Shown here: piece after piece, positions 9,296 through 20,733 of the stretch
Layout: each line of letters starts with the position of its first letter
How positions within the stretch are numbered: the stretch's first letter is position 1
NCBI GenBank assembly: GCA_947034895.1
Contig: OX344764.1
Location: 21,762,001-21,826,000 of the forward strand
Direction of reading: 5' to 3'
DNA: 64,000 nt
DNA from: Rhytidiadelphus loreus
Lineage: Eukaryota; Streptophyta; Bryopsida; Hypnales; Hylocomiaceae
Notes under the pieces: model-generated
Seen by the model: only the letters and a program-made list of their open reading frames with translations
What the model was told of the DNA's origin: nothing
Database searches by the model: none
Made by a program: the position numbers and the translations under genes

Positions 9296-12200
9296 ATGGG
9301 GAGAGAGGGTGAGTGGTCATCCCCTGGCCAGTATCCTCCAGGATTGCAGCCTTCAGGTTATCCTCCCCAAACTATGCAGTCATACCCTGGGGCCTCCGGT
9401 GGCCAATATGCTGCAGGGACCGCACCAACGCAACCTGCTATGAGGGGTCCTTCTCCACCAGGGCCACCGCCATCCCCGTACGGCAATGCCGCTCCGTCTT
9501 CACGGCCCCCAGGGCCACCTGGACCTCAGTTCGGCAGCGCACCTCCCGGAGTGCGACCTCAGTGGGCAGGTGCTGCTGGTGGACCGATGGTTCGACCTTC
9601 TCCAGCTTCCGGCCCTCCAGGGCCCCCTCCAAACGCAGGGCCTCCAGGACAGAGCCCTTTGTCGAATCGTAGCTACGGGGGTCCTCCTCCGGGAGGGCCG
9701 CCTCAATTGAGACCCCAAATTCCTCCACCGACCATTCCGAGCGCCAATGCTGCTCGAGGAATGACTGGGCCTTCAGGTCAGTCATCTCTCACTCCGTCCA
9801 GCTAGAGCAGTGCAAGTCCCGGTGGTTTCATGAATTTTGATGTGATAATCCGTAGAACAGCATGCTGTAATGTCGTGAGGTCTGGTATTGCTAGAATTGC
9901 TTCAAAAAATTTCACACTGAGTAGACATGCAAACACCTGGTGATAATGGACATTCGTTGCATAGTGCTGTTATTCGTGATTCTAGGTTAGTTATTCCATG
10001 GATTAAGAGAGTGAAGGTGGATGTTGACCTCGAAACTTGACTGATTATTTGTTCTAGGCAATCAGGATTGGTGAGGTTTCTATGATTTGCATGCTTGACC
10101 ACTTATCTGAGATTGTGGAAAACTTAGCCTTTGGCAAGTTACATCTGGTGGACGTATGGTTAGTTTTAGGGGTTGAGTTTTAGATTCGGAGGTCGGAACT
10201 CTCTACGAGTATCCGTTTTCCTGCAATTTTTTCTTGATCAATTTGAGGCCAATCCGGACGAATGGGCACAATCTCAAAAGCCGAGCTTTGCGACATTTTA
10301 TTGTACCGACCTCTACTTGATGTGTAGATTCTCCGGTTCTGACCGAGTCTTTGATGTGCAGGACCATATGGAGGCTCCGGTGTGTATACGGCTGCCGGCG
10401 CTTCTGCTGCCGTTAGCAGGCCAGCGTTTTCTCAGCCCCAATCTACTCCCGCAGCTTATTCAACACCGAGACCCTACCAGGTTTCCTCACCTGGTGCCCC
10501 CACTGGTCCCGCTATGGGTCCTCCTTCCTTCTTGTATCAGCAGTCTGGCAACCAGGCTCCCGTGTCGAGTATCCCTCCTGGTCCTACTATGGGCCCTCCT
10601 AGCTTCTCTTATCAACAGGCACCTGCCAACGGACCTCCTCAAGGTCCTCCAGCAGTGCAGTTCCCTGGAAGCATTAGTCAGTCGCCTGGGCAAGGTCCCA
10701 GACATTCTACGGGTCAACCTGAGCCTGTGTACAGACCAATGCCTAGTATGCAGGGGTCGCCTTCAGTAGCCCCACTCGCACAACAGTTACAAGGGATGTC
10801 CATGGGGCAGGCCAGTCAACACCCATCTGCTCCTCCAGGTCCTCCAAATTTTTCTGCACCTAGTCAATCTTTGACGGGGCCTCCTTACACGACTCCACCT
10901 ACATGGCAAACTCCTCAGAGGCGTGTGTATCCAGAGGCCTACACTGGTCAACCTCCAAGCGTGAGATTTCCTTATTTATCTTTAGATTTGTTCGATTGTG
11001 CCTCAGATTCTGAGTTTTTCTTCAGCATATTGATGGCATATTGAAGTAATTTCTACATTTATGGCAGTAACCGAGAGTTGTTTAGATATCGCATTGGTTC
11101 ACCTTTCTGTTTTCAATAATTGCTCACAGAAGATATCTTGTCTGTTCCTATGCGCCTCATTCTGAATGTGTTGATTGTTTCCAGGGTTCCATGCCACCTA
11201 TGCCTCTTGCTTCTCAGCAACTGCATACTGGGCAGTCCCATATGCCAGGGGGCCTTGCTCCAGGCATGCAGGCTATGTCGCAGCCAGGTTCACCCGCTGG
11301 GGGTCAGCCAGGATCTGCATCGCGAATTGATCCTAACCAGATTCCACGTCCTCAGTCCACAACCTCACCTTTGCAGTTCGATACACGAGTGAATGGCTCG
11401 GGCAATTTGCCTCCGGTATTGTATATAAATTCTTCTCTTTTTGTCCTTTCTCGTCTACACATGGTTCTTAGTGGTAAAGGTGTTTAGCGGATGCTCCCTC
11501 AACATGAATTATATGCTTGCAAATTTAGAGCTGTCCTGTGATGTACAAAGGTTGGTTTTGATTCTGGTTACTCTGTGTGGATGTCAGTCTGCCACGACGC
11601 ACTTCGTTGTGAGAGATACTGGAAATTGCAGTCCACGATTTATACGGTGCACTTTGAACCAGGTGATGGTTTGTCATTCTCTTGAGTGCTGCATATGAAT
11701 AGCTCCTTCATGTGTGCGAGGCCATTTCGTGCTGGTTATTAAGATATCGTTTCCTACGGATGGCAGATCGTATTATCTCGATGCAATTTAAGCATATGTT
11801 TGTTATGGCTGTTTGTATGCTCAGTTGTGCTTTGATTGAAGTTGGTCTCAAAAGCGAGAGTTCCGCACCATTTCAGATGTGATAGTTGAGGTCTGTATTT
11901 CTTTGTTAACCTGTATTTTTGTGTTTGGACATGATTACAGATACCTTGCTCTGGAGACTTGTTATCCAATTCTGGTATGCCGTTGGCGGTAATGGTTCAG
12001 CCTCTTGCTCTGCCAGACCCGACTGAGGAGCCTATCCAGGTATCCGATGCTGTGGTAGAGTTAACCACTAATGACCCGAGTAAACATTTTGTGGCCGCTG
12101 CCCGTCTTTGGACGACAGAAAACTTTTTTTTCAAGCTTTCAAATTTTTAACGCATCGAAAAATGGATTGTCTCTGTCTAGGTGTATTGCAAATTGAAATT

Positions 12201-15200
12201 TCTATTCGCGAAACTACTTTTTTTAAGAAATGAACACAAAGTTTACAATATTACAAGTTTTAAAATTTTACTGTTATAGGAAAGTAATATTGTTTGACCA
12301 TTTTGACCATTTTTGACCATTTGCTGGGTCCGGTACTGACATCGCGTTGCGGTATTTTTTTGTCAGATCGTGGATTTTGGAGAGAGTGGACCCGTCCGTT
12401 GTGTAGCACCTCACTGCAAAGCCTATATCAACCCTTTTATGAGATTTATCGACCAAGGTCGCCGGTTTATTTGCAACTTGTGTGGTATGTTTTTTCACTG
12501 ATCATAAGTGGTAGAATGCAAACCATCACAATATATGGTTCCCTTGGTTAACCTCCATTATGAAGTACTTTCTGCCTCTCGATTTGTACTATCGGTTATA
12601 TCTTAGGTAGGGTGCGTATGTCTTCTAGTTAAAGCATGCCTTATACGCTTGATACAGATTGATAGCTTTCCACTAGTTTTAAAATGACACTTTTATGAGC
12701 AGGTCATACTAGTGAAACTCCCCGAGATTATCTATGCAATTTGGGACCAGATGGGAGAAGACGAGACGCAGACATGAGACCTGAGCTGGCGAGAGGCACT
12801 GTGGAGTTTGTTGCTCCAAAAGAGTACATGGTATGAAATTAGTTTGCACATTCTCTGGAGAATCATTTTACCTGTATCAAATTGGTTATGAAGACAACTG
12901 AAGAGCTGACTCTGGTCATTGATTATTGGCCATCATGGGCTATCGGTTGTGCATCTTCTGTTTATTTTTATTAACTGGCTCAGTGACGCTGTTCTCACAT
13001 GCAGGTTCGCCCTCCAATGCCGCAAGTATTCTTCTTCTTGGTAGATGTATCTGTGAATTCGGTCTCTACAGGAGCTGTTGCATCAGCCTGCAGTGCCATC
13101 AATCGGGTTCTTGCAGACCTTGGAGTAAGCCTTCCACATGTGCCATGTGATGCCTTGACTCACTCTTAGGGCTGAACCTTTTCTCTTGCTCCTTGAACTC
13201 ACACTCTTACTTCTTGTGAGATGGCTTGGATTCATGCTAGTTTAGGTTCGTTATCTTTGGTTTTCTTTGTGTTTTAAAGTACCTTGCGCTTCTATGATTA
13301 TAGGATTCAGAGAATGTCTATGCACTCCTATAATACAGGATTCAGAAAACCATGGTTGATTCAACCATTCTAAGAAGTAAGCTCGGATGGGTAGGAATGT
13401 ACTGATCGTTTGCTCTTTCTGTCGACAGGATGATCCTCGTACACTTGTAGGCATTGCGACATTTGATTCCACTGTGCACTTCTACAACTTAAACAAGAAT
13501 TTGCAGACGGTGAGAGTGTGCATGTGCTCCTTAATCGTGTTTCTACCGAGTGGGGCTAAAACATGTGATATATGGATGGATTTGATGACTTAAAATATTT
13601 AGATGAGTAGAAGTTTGTGTTCTGTGGATGAGGTCTCCGAATTCTCGATTACGTTTCTTTCTTGGACAGTGAATTTGCTGATCTTTACACATGAATTTGC
13701 GAAATCAAGTAATACATAATTTGTTTCGAGGGTGTTTTTCAATTTTGATCTGTATGTCTTATCCTCCACTTTCTCAGCGAATCCGCTCACATTTTATGTG
13801 AGCTTATGTTTTCTATTATAGTGAATTTCATGAGGGCTATTGTGTGTTCTGGTTGCAGCCATCGATGTTGGTCGTTCCAGATATACTGGATGTGTACACT
13901 CCTCGTCAGACCGACCTGCTTGTACCTCTTACAGAGGTTAATATTTCCTTGCCTTCTCTTTCAGAGTGGGAAAGGATATTTTTCCGCTTTTGATAGATAA
14001 GTCTAGCGTCGTATGTTTGAATATTCATATTTCTCGTGCTATCTCATCCCGTGTTTGATGTTTTTATATTGTTTTCTTAATATGGTTAGGTGCGAGATCG
14101 TTTGGAGCAACTTCTTGAGAGTATCCCCAGCATGTTCCAAAACAGTCGAATTCCAGAGTCTGGTTTTGGAGCTGCTGTCAAGGTCAGTTATATGGATCCG
14201 AGGTTGACTTTGGCAACTAGGAAATTGGAATTTTCTGTTTTTTCTGCTCATGCTAGGTGCTGAAGAGGGTGCAACTCCTCTGTCGTCTTTACTACACTGT
14301 ATGTTTGTGCGTACGTACGTATTCGGGAGGTTAATTTTAGTCATTCGTATTGTCCTTATGCAATATTCGGTTTTTTTCTGAGGAAAATGAAATGGAAAAG
14401 GTATCATGAAATTGGTTAAATCTTTTTTGCTTTTTGTATACCGGTCTGAACTGCTTTGGTTATAATTTGCTAATTATTATTTGCACTTTCTAGGGTGCTT
14501 ATTTAGCCATGAAGGCCACTGGCGGGAAGCTTCTCGTCTTCCAAACAGGTTTGTTGATCATCACCTTTTCTACTTGCCTATTTTCATATTCAACCCTTAG
14601 TTTTCTACATTTGAAGTCTTTATTCTATCAATGCGATGAATTGTCTAGTGTATTGTCGGTGGATCTAAATGACCTCATTATACTGGTAACCTAATAGTGG
14701 GCGCCTGTGGAACGCATGCAGTTCTACCTTCTGTTGGATTTGGCGCGCTATCAGCCCGAGAGGGCGAGGGAAAAATCAATGAAAAGGTTCACCTGTTTTC
14801 TTCTCCACACCAAATTGTTTGATTTGTATCTAAGCGGTGGTCTGTACAGATAATTCGGAACTGAAGTTAAGAAAGTTGTTTAGTATCATTGATTACGCTT
14901 GTTCCAAGTGTTTGTGTTCGTATGTGCGGCGCTTGGGAATGTCAGCATCATCTTAGCACTTTTGTACAGAAGTATGCATTTAGGATATAGAAAGTTGTTA
15001 AATCATTTTTAGTGCGCACAACTAATTGAAGGTTGAAGCAGTTGTAAAATCAGCTGTGAGTCATAAGGTCGCTGAAGTGAAAATGTGTACCTTCTAGATA
15101 TTACTCTGCAGGATCTTTTGCTAATGAAATCTCACGTGCTCATTTTCTTGAAATTTCGTCGATGGGATTTAACCCAGGAAGGACGCTGAGGCCAAAAAGT

Positions 15201-18200
15201 GGTCGATGGATGACTTTCAAGATTACTGTAGAAATGTTGGTCCATAAATCGGATCATTTTTGGCATAAAGGTCTCGTCCTTTCAGGGTTAAGGTGAAATT
15301 TGGTTCCTGTGGTATTTATGTACTTATCCAGTGGGGTTTCTTTTGTACAGGAGGCTCAGAAGCTTCTACAACCCTCGGATAAAATGCTCAGGACCATGGC
15401 ACTTGAGCTTGCTGAGTTCCAGGTATATTCTATGGCTTTATCTTCAGGCCAATGCTTACAGAACGCTGAATAGTGTGCTGTTGGGATGACTAACAGTTTA
15501 AGCTTTCAAAAGGCTAATCGAAGATTTTTAACTGAAATTTTCTTCGTAGCTTGCCTTCAGATTATTCTGGCGCAATCTGTTCCTTAACCGGACGATTCAT
15601 TATGTCACTGCCTTTATTTGAACTCTATAATCCATTTCTGTGGCAGGTTTGTGTGGACTTATTTTTGACAACACAAAGCTATGTGGACATTGCGTCTTTG
15701 GCTGTGATTCCACGATCAACTGGAGGCCAGGTATATTTTCTGGCGAACTAATACTCTGGCGTCTATAATGTCTTTTATTTTCATTTTGGAGGTGAACTTG
15801 TTTCTCTCTAGTCATTTCCTTTCCGTAGCAGGATTTGATTCTTGTCCAGGATCATTATCCTTGGGAGAGTTGCTCAGTTAGAGATCCAAGAATTGATTTG
15901 CCCTTACATGGTCGATTGATTATTGATTCAGGAAAGATGTGAAGTAGGCTATATTTCAATTCGTGTGGATAATTCAGCGTCGCTTGTTCTTTTGGATTGT
16001 AGATCTATTATTATCATGAGTTTCAAGCGAACGTGGACTCTGCAAAGTTGTACAACGATCTCCGATGGAATGTGACCCGACCTCAAGGCTTGGAATGTGT
16101 CATGCGAGTGCGATGTAGTAATGTGCGTCTATTTCTTTTCTCATGAAAAATTTCTGCACAGTGTCGTGTTTTCAGAATTTCTCATTCTGATCTTCTCATG
16201 TAAGCAGCCTTTACAAACTAATCTTGTCATGTGAGCTGACTGTTTACGAACTAACCTTGTTTTGAGGTTTTGTACCTTCTTAATACCTTATACCTCAACA
16301 CCTTCTTAGTAGCTTGTGCCACATGTCTTTGAAGTTGACATGTGAATTATTGTGTCAACAATCTAACTAGAATATGTTGGGGTTCAGGGACTTCAAGTTC
16401 AAGATTATTATGGCAACTTCTGCAAGCGCAACCCTACAGATGTGGACCTTCCTGCGGTAAGCTAACTTTATTCTGAATTGATTGCTACTTCATTGCATGA
16501 ACACGATCTGGTTGCCGTAATTATCCCTTCACTTTTTCGTTCGGAAGTTTTGATCTGTTCTCTACTATCGTGACTGCAGATTGATTGCGACAAGACAATA
16601 ATGGTGACTTTCAAGCATGATGACAAGTTTCAAGATAATGCAGAATGCTGCTTTCAGGTCTGTATTTGTCTTGCTGTGTTTGATTGTAGATGATGTCTCA
16701 GAGGGTGCTATCTAGTGTTTTATGGAAACTGTTTTTGTTGTGATTATTTGAAAACTATATGGAGTTGATTTTGGGTCAACTTCTCTGTTACTCACACAAA
16801 AATTCTGCAAATGTGAAGAGTGCTTTGCTTTACACAACAACAACTGGGCAAAGGAGAATCCGGCTGAACACGCTGTCCTTGTCTTGCACGACTGCTTTAG
16901 CCAGCCTTTTCCGGGGAGCTGACTTGGATGCTCAGTTCACTTACTTTTTGAAACAGGGTATGTGTTTGCCCTTGGTGTGGAAGTATGTTATTTACTTTGA
17001 CTTGTTTAAATGAGGTCATGTTAGTCTTTTTTTCACTTGATTATATTAGACCAGGCTTTGTGTCTTCCAATTGTGCATATTCGGATTGACCAACGCTGGA
17101 GGGCGCTCTGCTTGGAGTTTGCTGAGACATACAATTTATTATTTGCATTATCCCTGATGACTTGCAGCCGCCCAAGATGTCACAACTACACCTGTTGCTC
17201 AAGAGAGGGAACGTATGTCTAGTCAATGTGTGAATATTTTGTTTACTTACCGGAAGTTCTGTGCAACCGCATCATCGTCTGGCCAACTCATACTTCCAGA
17301 AGCTTTAAAGCTTTTGCCTCTTTACACTATGGGTATGTACTGTCATTTGTGATGTATCCAGCAATGGTAGCGTGTAGACCAGTTAAATATTTTCCAGAGC
17401 ACGAAAATGTTTTGTACAGACTGATGCACGGGCATTCTGATGTGCTGCAGATAGTAACCAACTTTGTAAGGTCTATCACAGATTGCTTATTTTTTTTTTG
17501 TATGGGTCCCAGCTTTGACCAAAAGTGTAGGTCTACGCACTGATGTGCGGATTGATGAGAGATCGTATTGGCTCACCCGAGCGGCTTCACTACCTGCATC
17601 TTTGGCGATTCCCTTAGTCTACCCTCGACTGTTTAGTATACACAACCTTCCTTCCAAGGTACCGTTTTGTGTTATTATTATGCATTCTTTATGGATTTTT
17701 TTAATGCCTTGAACCCTTCAGTCCTTTACTAACAAAAGCTTATCCGTTTTGGTGATTATTCAATATTTTTACTGATTTTCCGATTGTTGATGGTTACTTG
17801 TGATGCCCAGTGAGGGTTTGTTTTCTTGGTCTAATAATCTCTTTATCTTTTGTGATTGCAGGAGGATTTAGGAGGTGCCATACTTCCGCCGACATTATCA
17901 TTGTCAAGTGAAAATCTGGAGCATGATGGAATTTACCTGCTTGAAAATGGGGAAGATGCTATGCTGTATGTGAATTCGCAAGCTTCACGTGAAGTCTTGC
18001 ATCAACTCTTTGGCGTGCACTCAATTGATGAGTTACCGGTTGGGCAGGTAAATTTTATGTTTACTCAAATCATATACACTTCTGTATATGATTGAAGCAG
18101 ACTCTCTTCTAATGCCATTCATAAAACGTTGAATCACGCAACGGTGAATCATGCAATTCACTGATTGTTCTGAAATGGATAAAGGGATTCGAATTTAATC

Positions 18201-19059
18201 TTTTCCATAGGAGTTGTTGATTTTACTCACTGTGTCATTGCTTTGGGGATGTAGTACTCTCTGCAAGAGTATGATAATGAGTTGTCAAGACGGCTCAATG
18301 GAGTAGTTAATGAGATTCGACGGCAACGTTGCTCTTATTTGCGGTAAGCTTTCAATTTTCAATCTCTTCTTTTGGTTGTTTAATCAACATAGCTTCTATT
18401 GCAGCTTGTTATGCAGTAAGCAAAAATATTTACAGTTTGCGTAGTGAGGAATGAGACTGTCTTTGTAGTAGTTGGTCCTGGTTGATCTCTGCAATCTTTT
18501 GATTATCTTCTATGTAAATTGGGGCCTGAGGAAGGTACTCCGAAAAATGTTTGTTGGAGTCTTGACTATTGAATGGTTTCTGCAGGTTGCGTCTGCTAAA
18601 GAGGATTGACCCTCGAGGTAAGACTTTCTTTCCGATCCGATCGAGTTTATCTTCTGCTGTAGTTTATTAATAATCTTTAAATTTCAAGAAAATTGACGGT
18701 TATGAAGTTTGCAACCTCAAAAGATCAAAGCTACGCTCCAGAACACAGAAATCATGCGATGGATCATCTGTTGAATATGAGGGAGATTCATGATCTTTCT
18801 GAGGGCGCAGACTTAGTTTGCAACCTTCGCACGTCACCGATTCCTTTGTCTCAACTTCTTCCATATCTTAGATATTCCGTATTTATTAGCGAGTTCGCAT
18901 ATGAATTTATTATGTGAGTGATATCTGAGGTGCCTGCCCTTGCAATGTGCAGAGCTTCTCTTCCTCAACTACTTAGTGGAAGACAAAGGTGCTTTGGGAC
19001 TCTCTTATGTGGAGTACTTGGTGCAAACGCATCGGCAAATTCAAAACAAAATGACCTAA
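9296..19059 (+). CDS. CEF: SEC24-like protein CEF (COPII coat cargo adaptor), 25 coding exons
   Basis: COPII inner-coat subunit: pairs with Sec23 on Sar1-GTP and selects cargo for ER export. Exons: 9296-9776, 10362-10960, 11185-11415, 11588-11662, 11941-12039, 12367-12484, 12703-12830, 13005-13124, 13429-13509, 13859-13936, 14090-14182, 14494-14548, 14722-14786, 15351-15422, 15647-15730, 16003-16122, 16388-16456, 16580-16657, 16819-16957, 17168-17332, 17513-17658, 17862-18047, 18255-18343, 18586-18617, 18953-19059. All junctions are GT-AG and phases agree, giving about 1169 residues. Residues 1-437 are Pro/Gly/Gln-rich, as in Sec24. A zinc-finger region follows (Cys507, Cys512, Cys531, Cys534), then the trunk (from about 578, [11 protein letters not shown]), beta-sandwich, helical and gelsolin-like parts, ending [17 protein letters not shown]. 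The core ([22 protein letters not shown]) resembles Sec24C/D and most closely plant CEF. Start ATG has good context (AACCATGG). Oddity: the first Cys pair is spaced C-x4-C, not C-x2-C. Confidence 0.93.
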
Positions 19060-20304
19060 GCTCTCGGTCTTCATAGCGGGACATAGAATTTTCTTACAGA
19101 ATGTGGGCGTCATGTTTGGCATTTGTCTCACAATTGTTTCCTTATATTAATATGAATTACAGCATCCAGTTGACAAATCTTTATTGTCTGTTAGAGTTGA
19201 GCTTAAGGAGCTTGACAATCATCTTTGCTCCGCACATTGGATGTAAATGTTTTTTGGCCCCACTAGGTAGTTGTAAGCATTTTACACTCCTGATAATAAA
19301 CCATTTGATGTTGAGTTTATTTCTTTTAGGCACACCAGGTTGCTGCCTGCCATATATTTCTAATTGGGGTTGGGGAGCAAATTCATTCATTCATTCATTG
19401 CAAAACAAACCACTTTGGACCTGCACATCGACTTGCTCGGTGAAAAAGAACATGTTCTACTGAAAGTTACCTAACCGTGGTCTACTATGGCACCACCTGA
19501 TCCTCATCTGCTCGGTCGGGGTGAACTGACCCCCTCGCTCGTCCCCCCAAGTCAGTCCAGGGATGCAAGTAAAAAAAAAGACCCTCTATTTTGTGCCTAG
19601 AAAATGTATGCTGTACATCTCTCCTAGCTAATTTGGGGCCTCTGATTGCTAATATGAATTCAAAAATTGCAAATTTTATCATGTGGGAAATAAAAAATTT
19701 GAGGGTTTCCCTTTGGGGACAAGCAAGGGAGCAGTTCACCCTGAGCCATCAACAAGGGCAAAAATTAAATTTGAAGGGCATCCCTATCCTTCCCATGAAG
19801 TAAAACCCAAAAAATGGTCCTTCAAAGTGATATTTTAGTCTACACTTTGCCCTTACCAAGGTGAAAGGCATCAACAAATTTTGTTTTTACCACTTTATAG
19901 TATGTTTAAACTAAGAGAATTGACATGTATAATGTAAAACTCCCAAATCTAATTGAATTTTGGAATCTAGAAGTTGATTGTACATTTACAAGCTCCTAAA
20001 GTCAATCCTTGTATACTCTAGATGATCAAAGAAGAGTGAGCAATTGATTTTCACCCTGAATCATGACTTTGTGCAATCAAAGTCTCCCAGTGTATGTATG
20101 CCTCTCCTCCCAAATATTCCAAGGATATGAAGGAGGTAGTATGAAATAAAAATCTCACAATCTCAAAATAATGCTTGGCCTATGCTCATTAGTTAATTTC
20201 TTGTTTTTTCCTTCAATGTTGGGTGGATTGAATTGGTGAATGGGTAGCATGGCATGAGTGCATCACAAGCATGGGTCCCCATGTTTAGGTGGAAATCATT
20301 GTTG
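19060..20304. other. CEF downstream region and flank of the copia element
   Basis: Holds the CEF 3'UTR (start of the stretch), an (ATTC)n run near 19382-19400, a small inverted-repeat element (19511-19750) and AT-rich DNA with no gene. The copia element starts only about 1.2 kb after the CEF stop. Confidence 0.5.
19511..19750. repeat. Family D MITE-like element, copy 1
   Basis: Inverted ends GGGGTGAACTGACCCCCTCG (left) and, inverted, AGGGTGAACTGCTCCCTTGC (right) enclose an AT-rich core with AATTTGGGGCCTCTGATTGC. The same ends and core occur at 43784-44020. Exact termini and target duplication could not be fixed. Confidence 0.55.
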
Positions 20305-20639
20305 TGTTAACACTTAGTCAGATCTCTCGTTGACTTGTGTAATCGATCTAGCCTTGATGCTCTAACAAATGTGGACACTCGCACTTTCTCTTCATGGAGA
20401 AAGCTGCCTACGTACCTCGGTGAAAGCACACACACTATCTTTGCAAGGATCAGAGTGTACTATAACGTAGTTCTTGCCGGTTGGAGCGAATCGTCTCCCA
20501 AGGGTCCCGATCCCGATCCGTAACGACGGTTGATCTGAAACGGCATTGCTATAGTAGACCATGGACTGTTCACGACTATGGACGGAACAGTACGATGACT
20601 GTTCACAGACAGTACACCGTAGCCAAGCATGTCTCGACA
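20305..20639 (-). repeat. Copia 3' LTR
   Basis: 335 bp. Compared with the 5' LTR it differs at three sites (TTTGCAAGG/TTTCCAAGG, GAATCGTCT/GAATCATCT, GACCATGG/GACCGTGG). It contains two copies of the motif GACTGTTCAC near its outer (element 5') part. Confidence 0.95.
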
Positions 20640-20650
20640 CTCCCCCGCTT
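20640..20650 (-). other. Copia polypurine tract
   Basis: On the minus strand AAGCGGGGGAG lies directly before the 3' LTR, the position used to prime plus-strand DNA synthesis. Confidence 0.7.
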
Positions 20651-20733
20651 GGCAGAGGTGGGTGTCGCGTCGTGCCCTTGAGTTCTTTTAACCTAGAAAA
20701 ACTTTGTATCTCTTCATCGAGGTCCTATCACTT

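Noticed and set aside
9313..9785. Several alternative frames over CEF exon 1
   Set aside because: Shadows of the Pro/Gly-rich CEF frame, which alone joins to the next exon in phase and continues into Sec24 homology.
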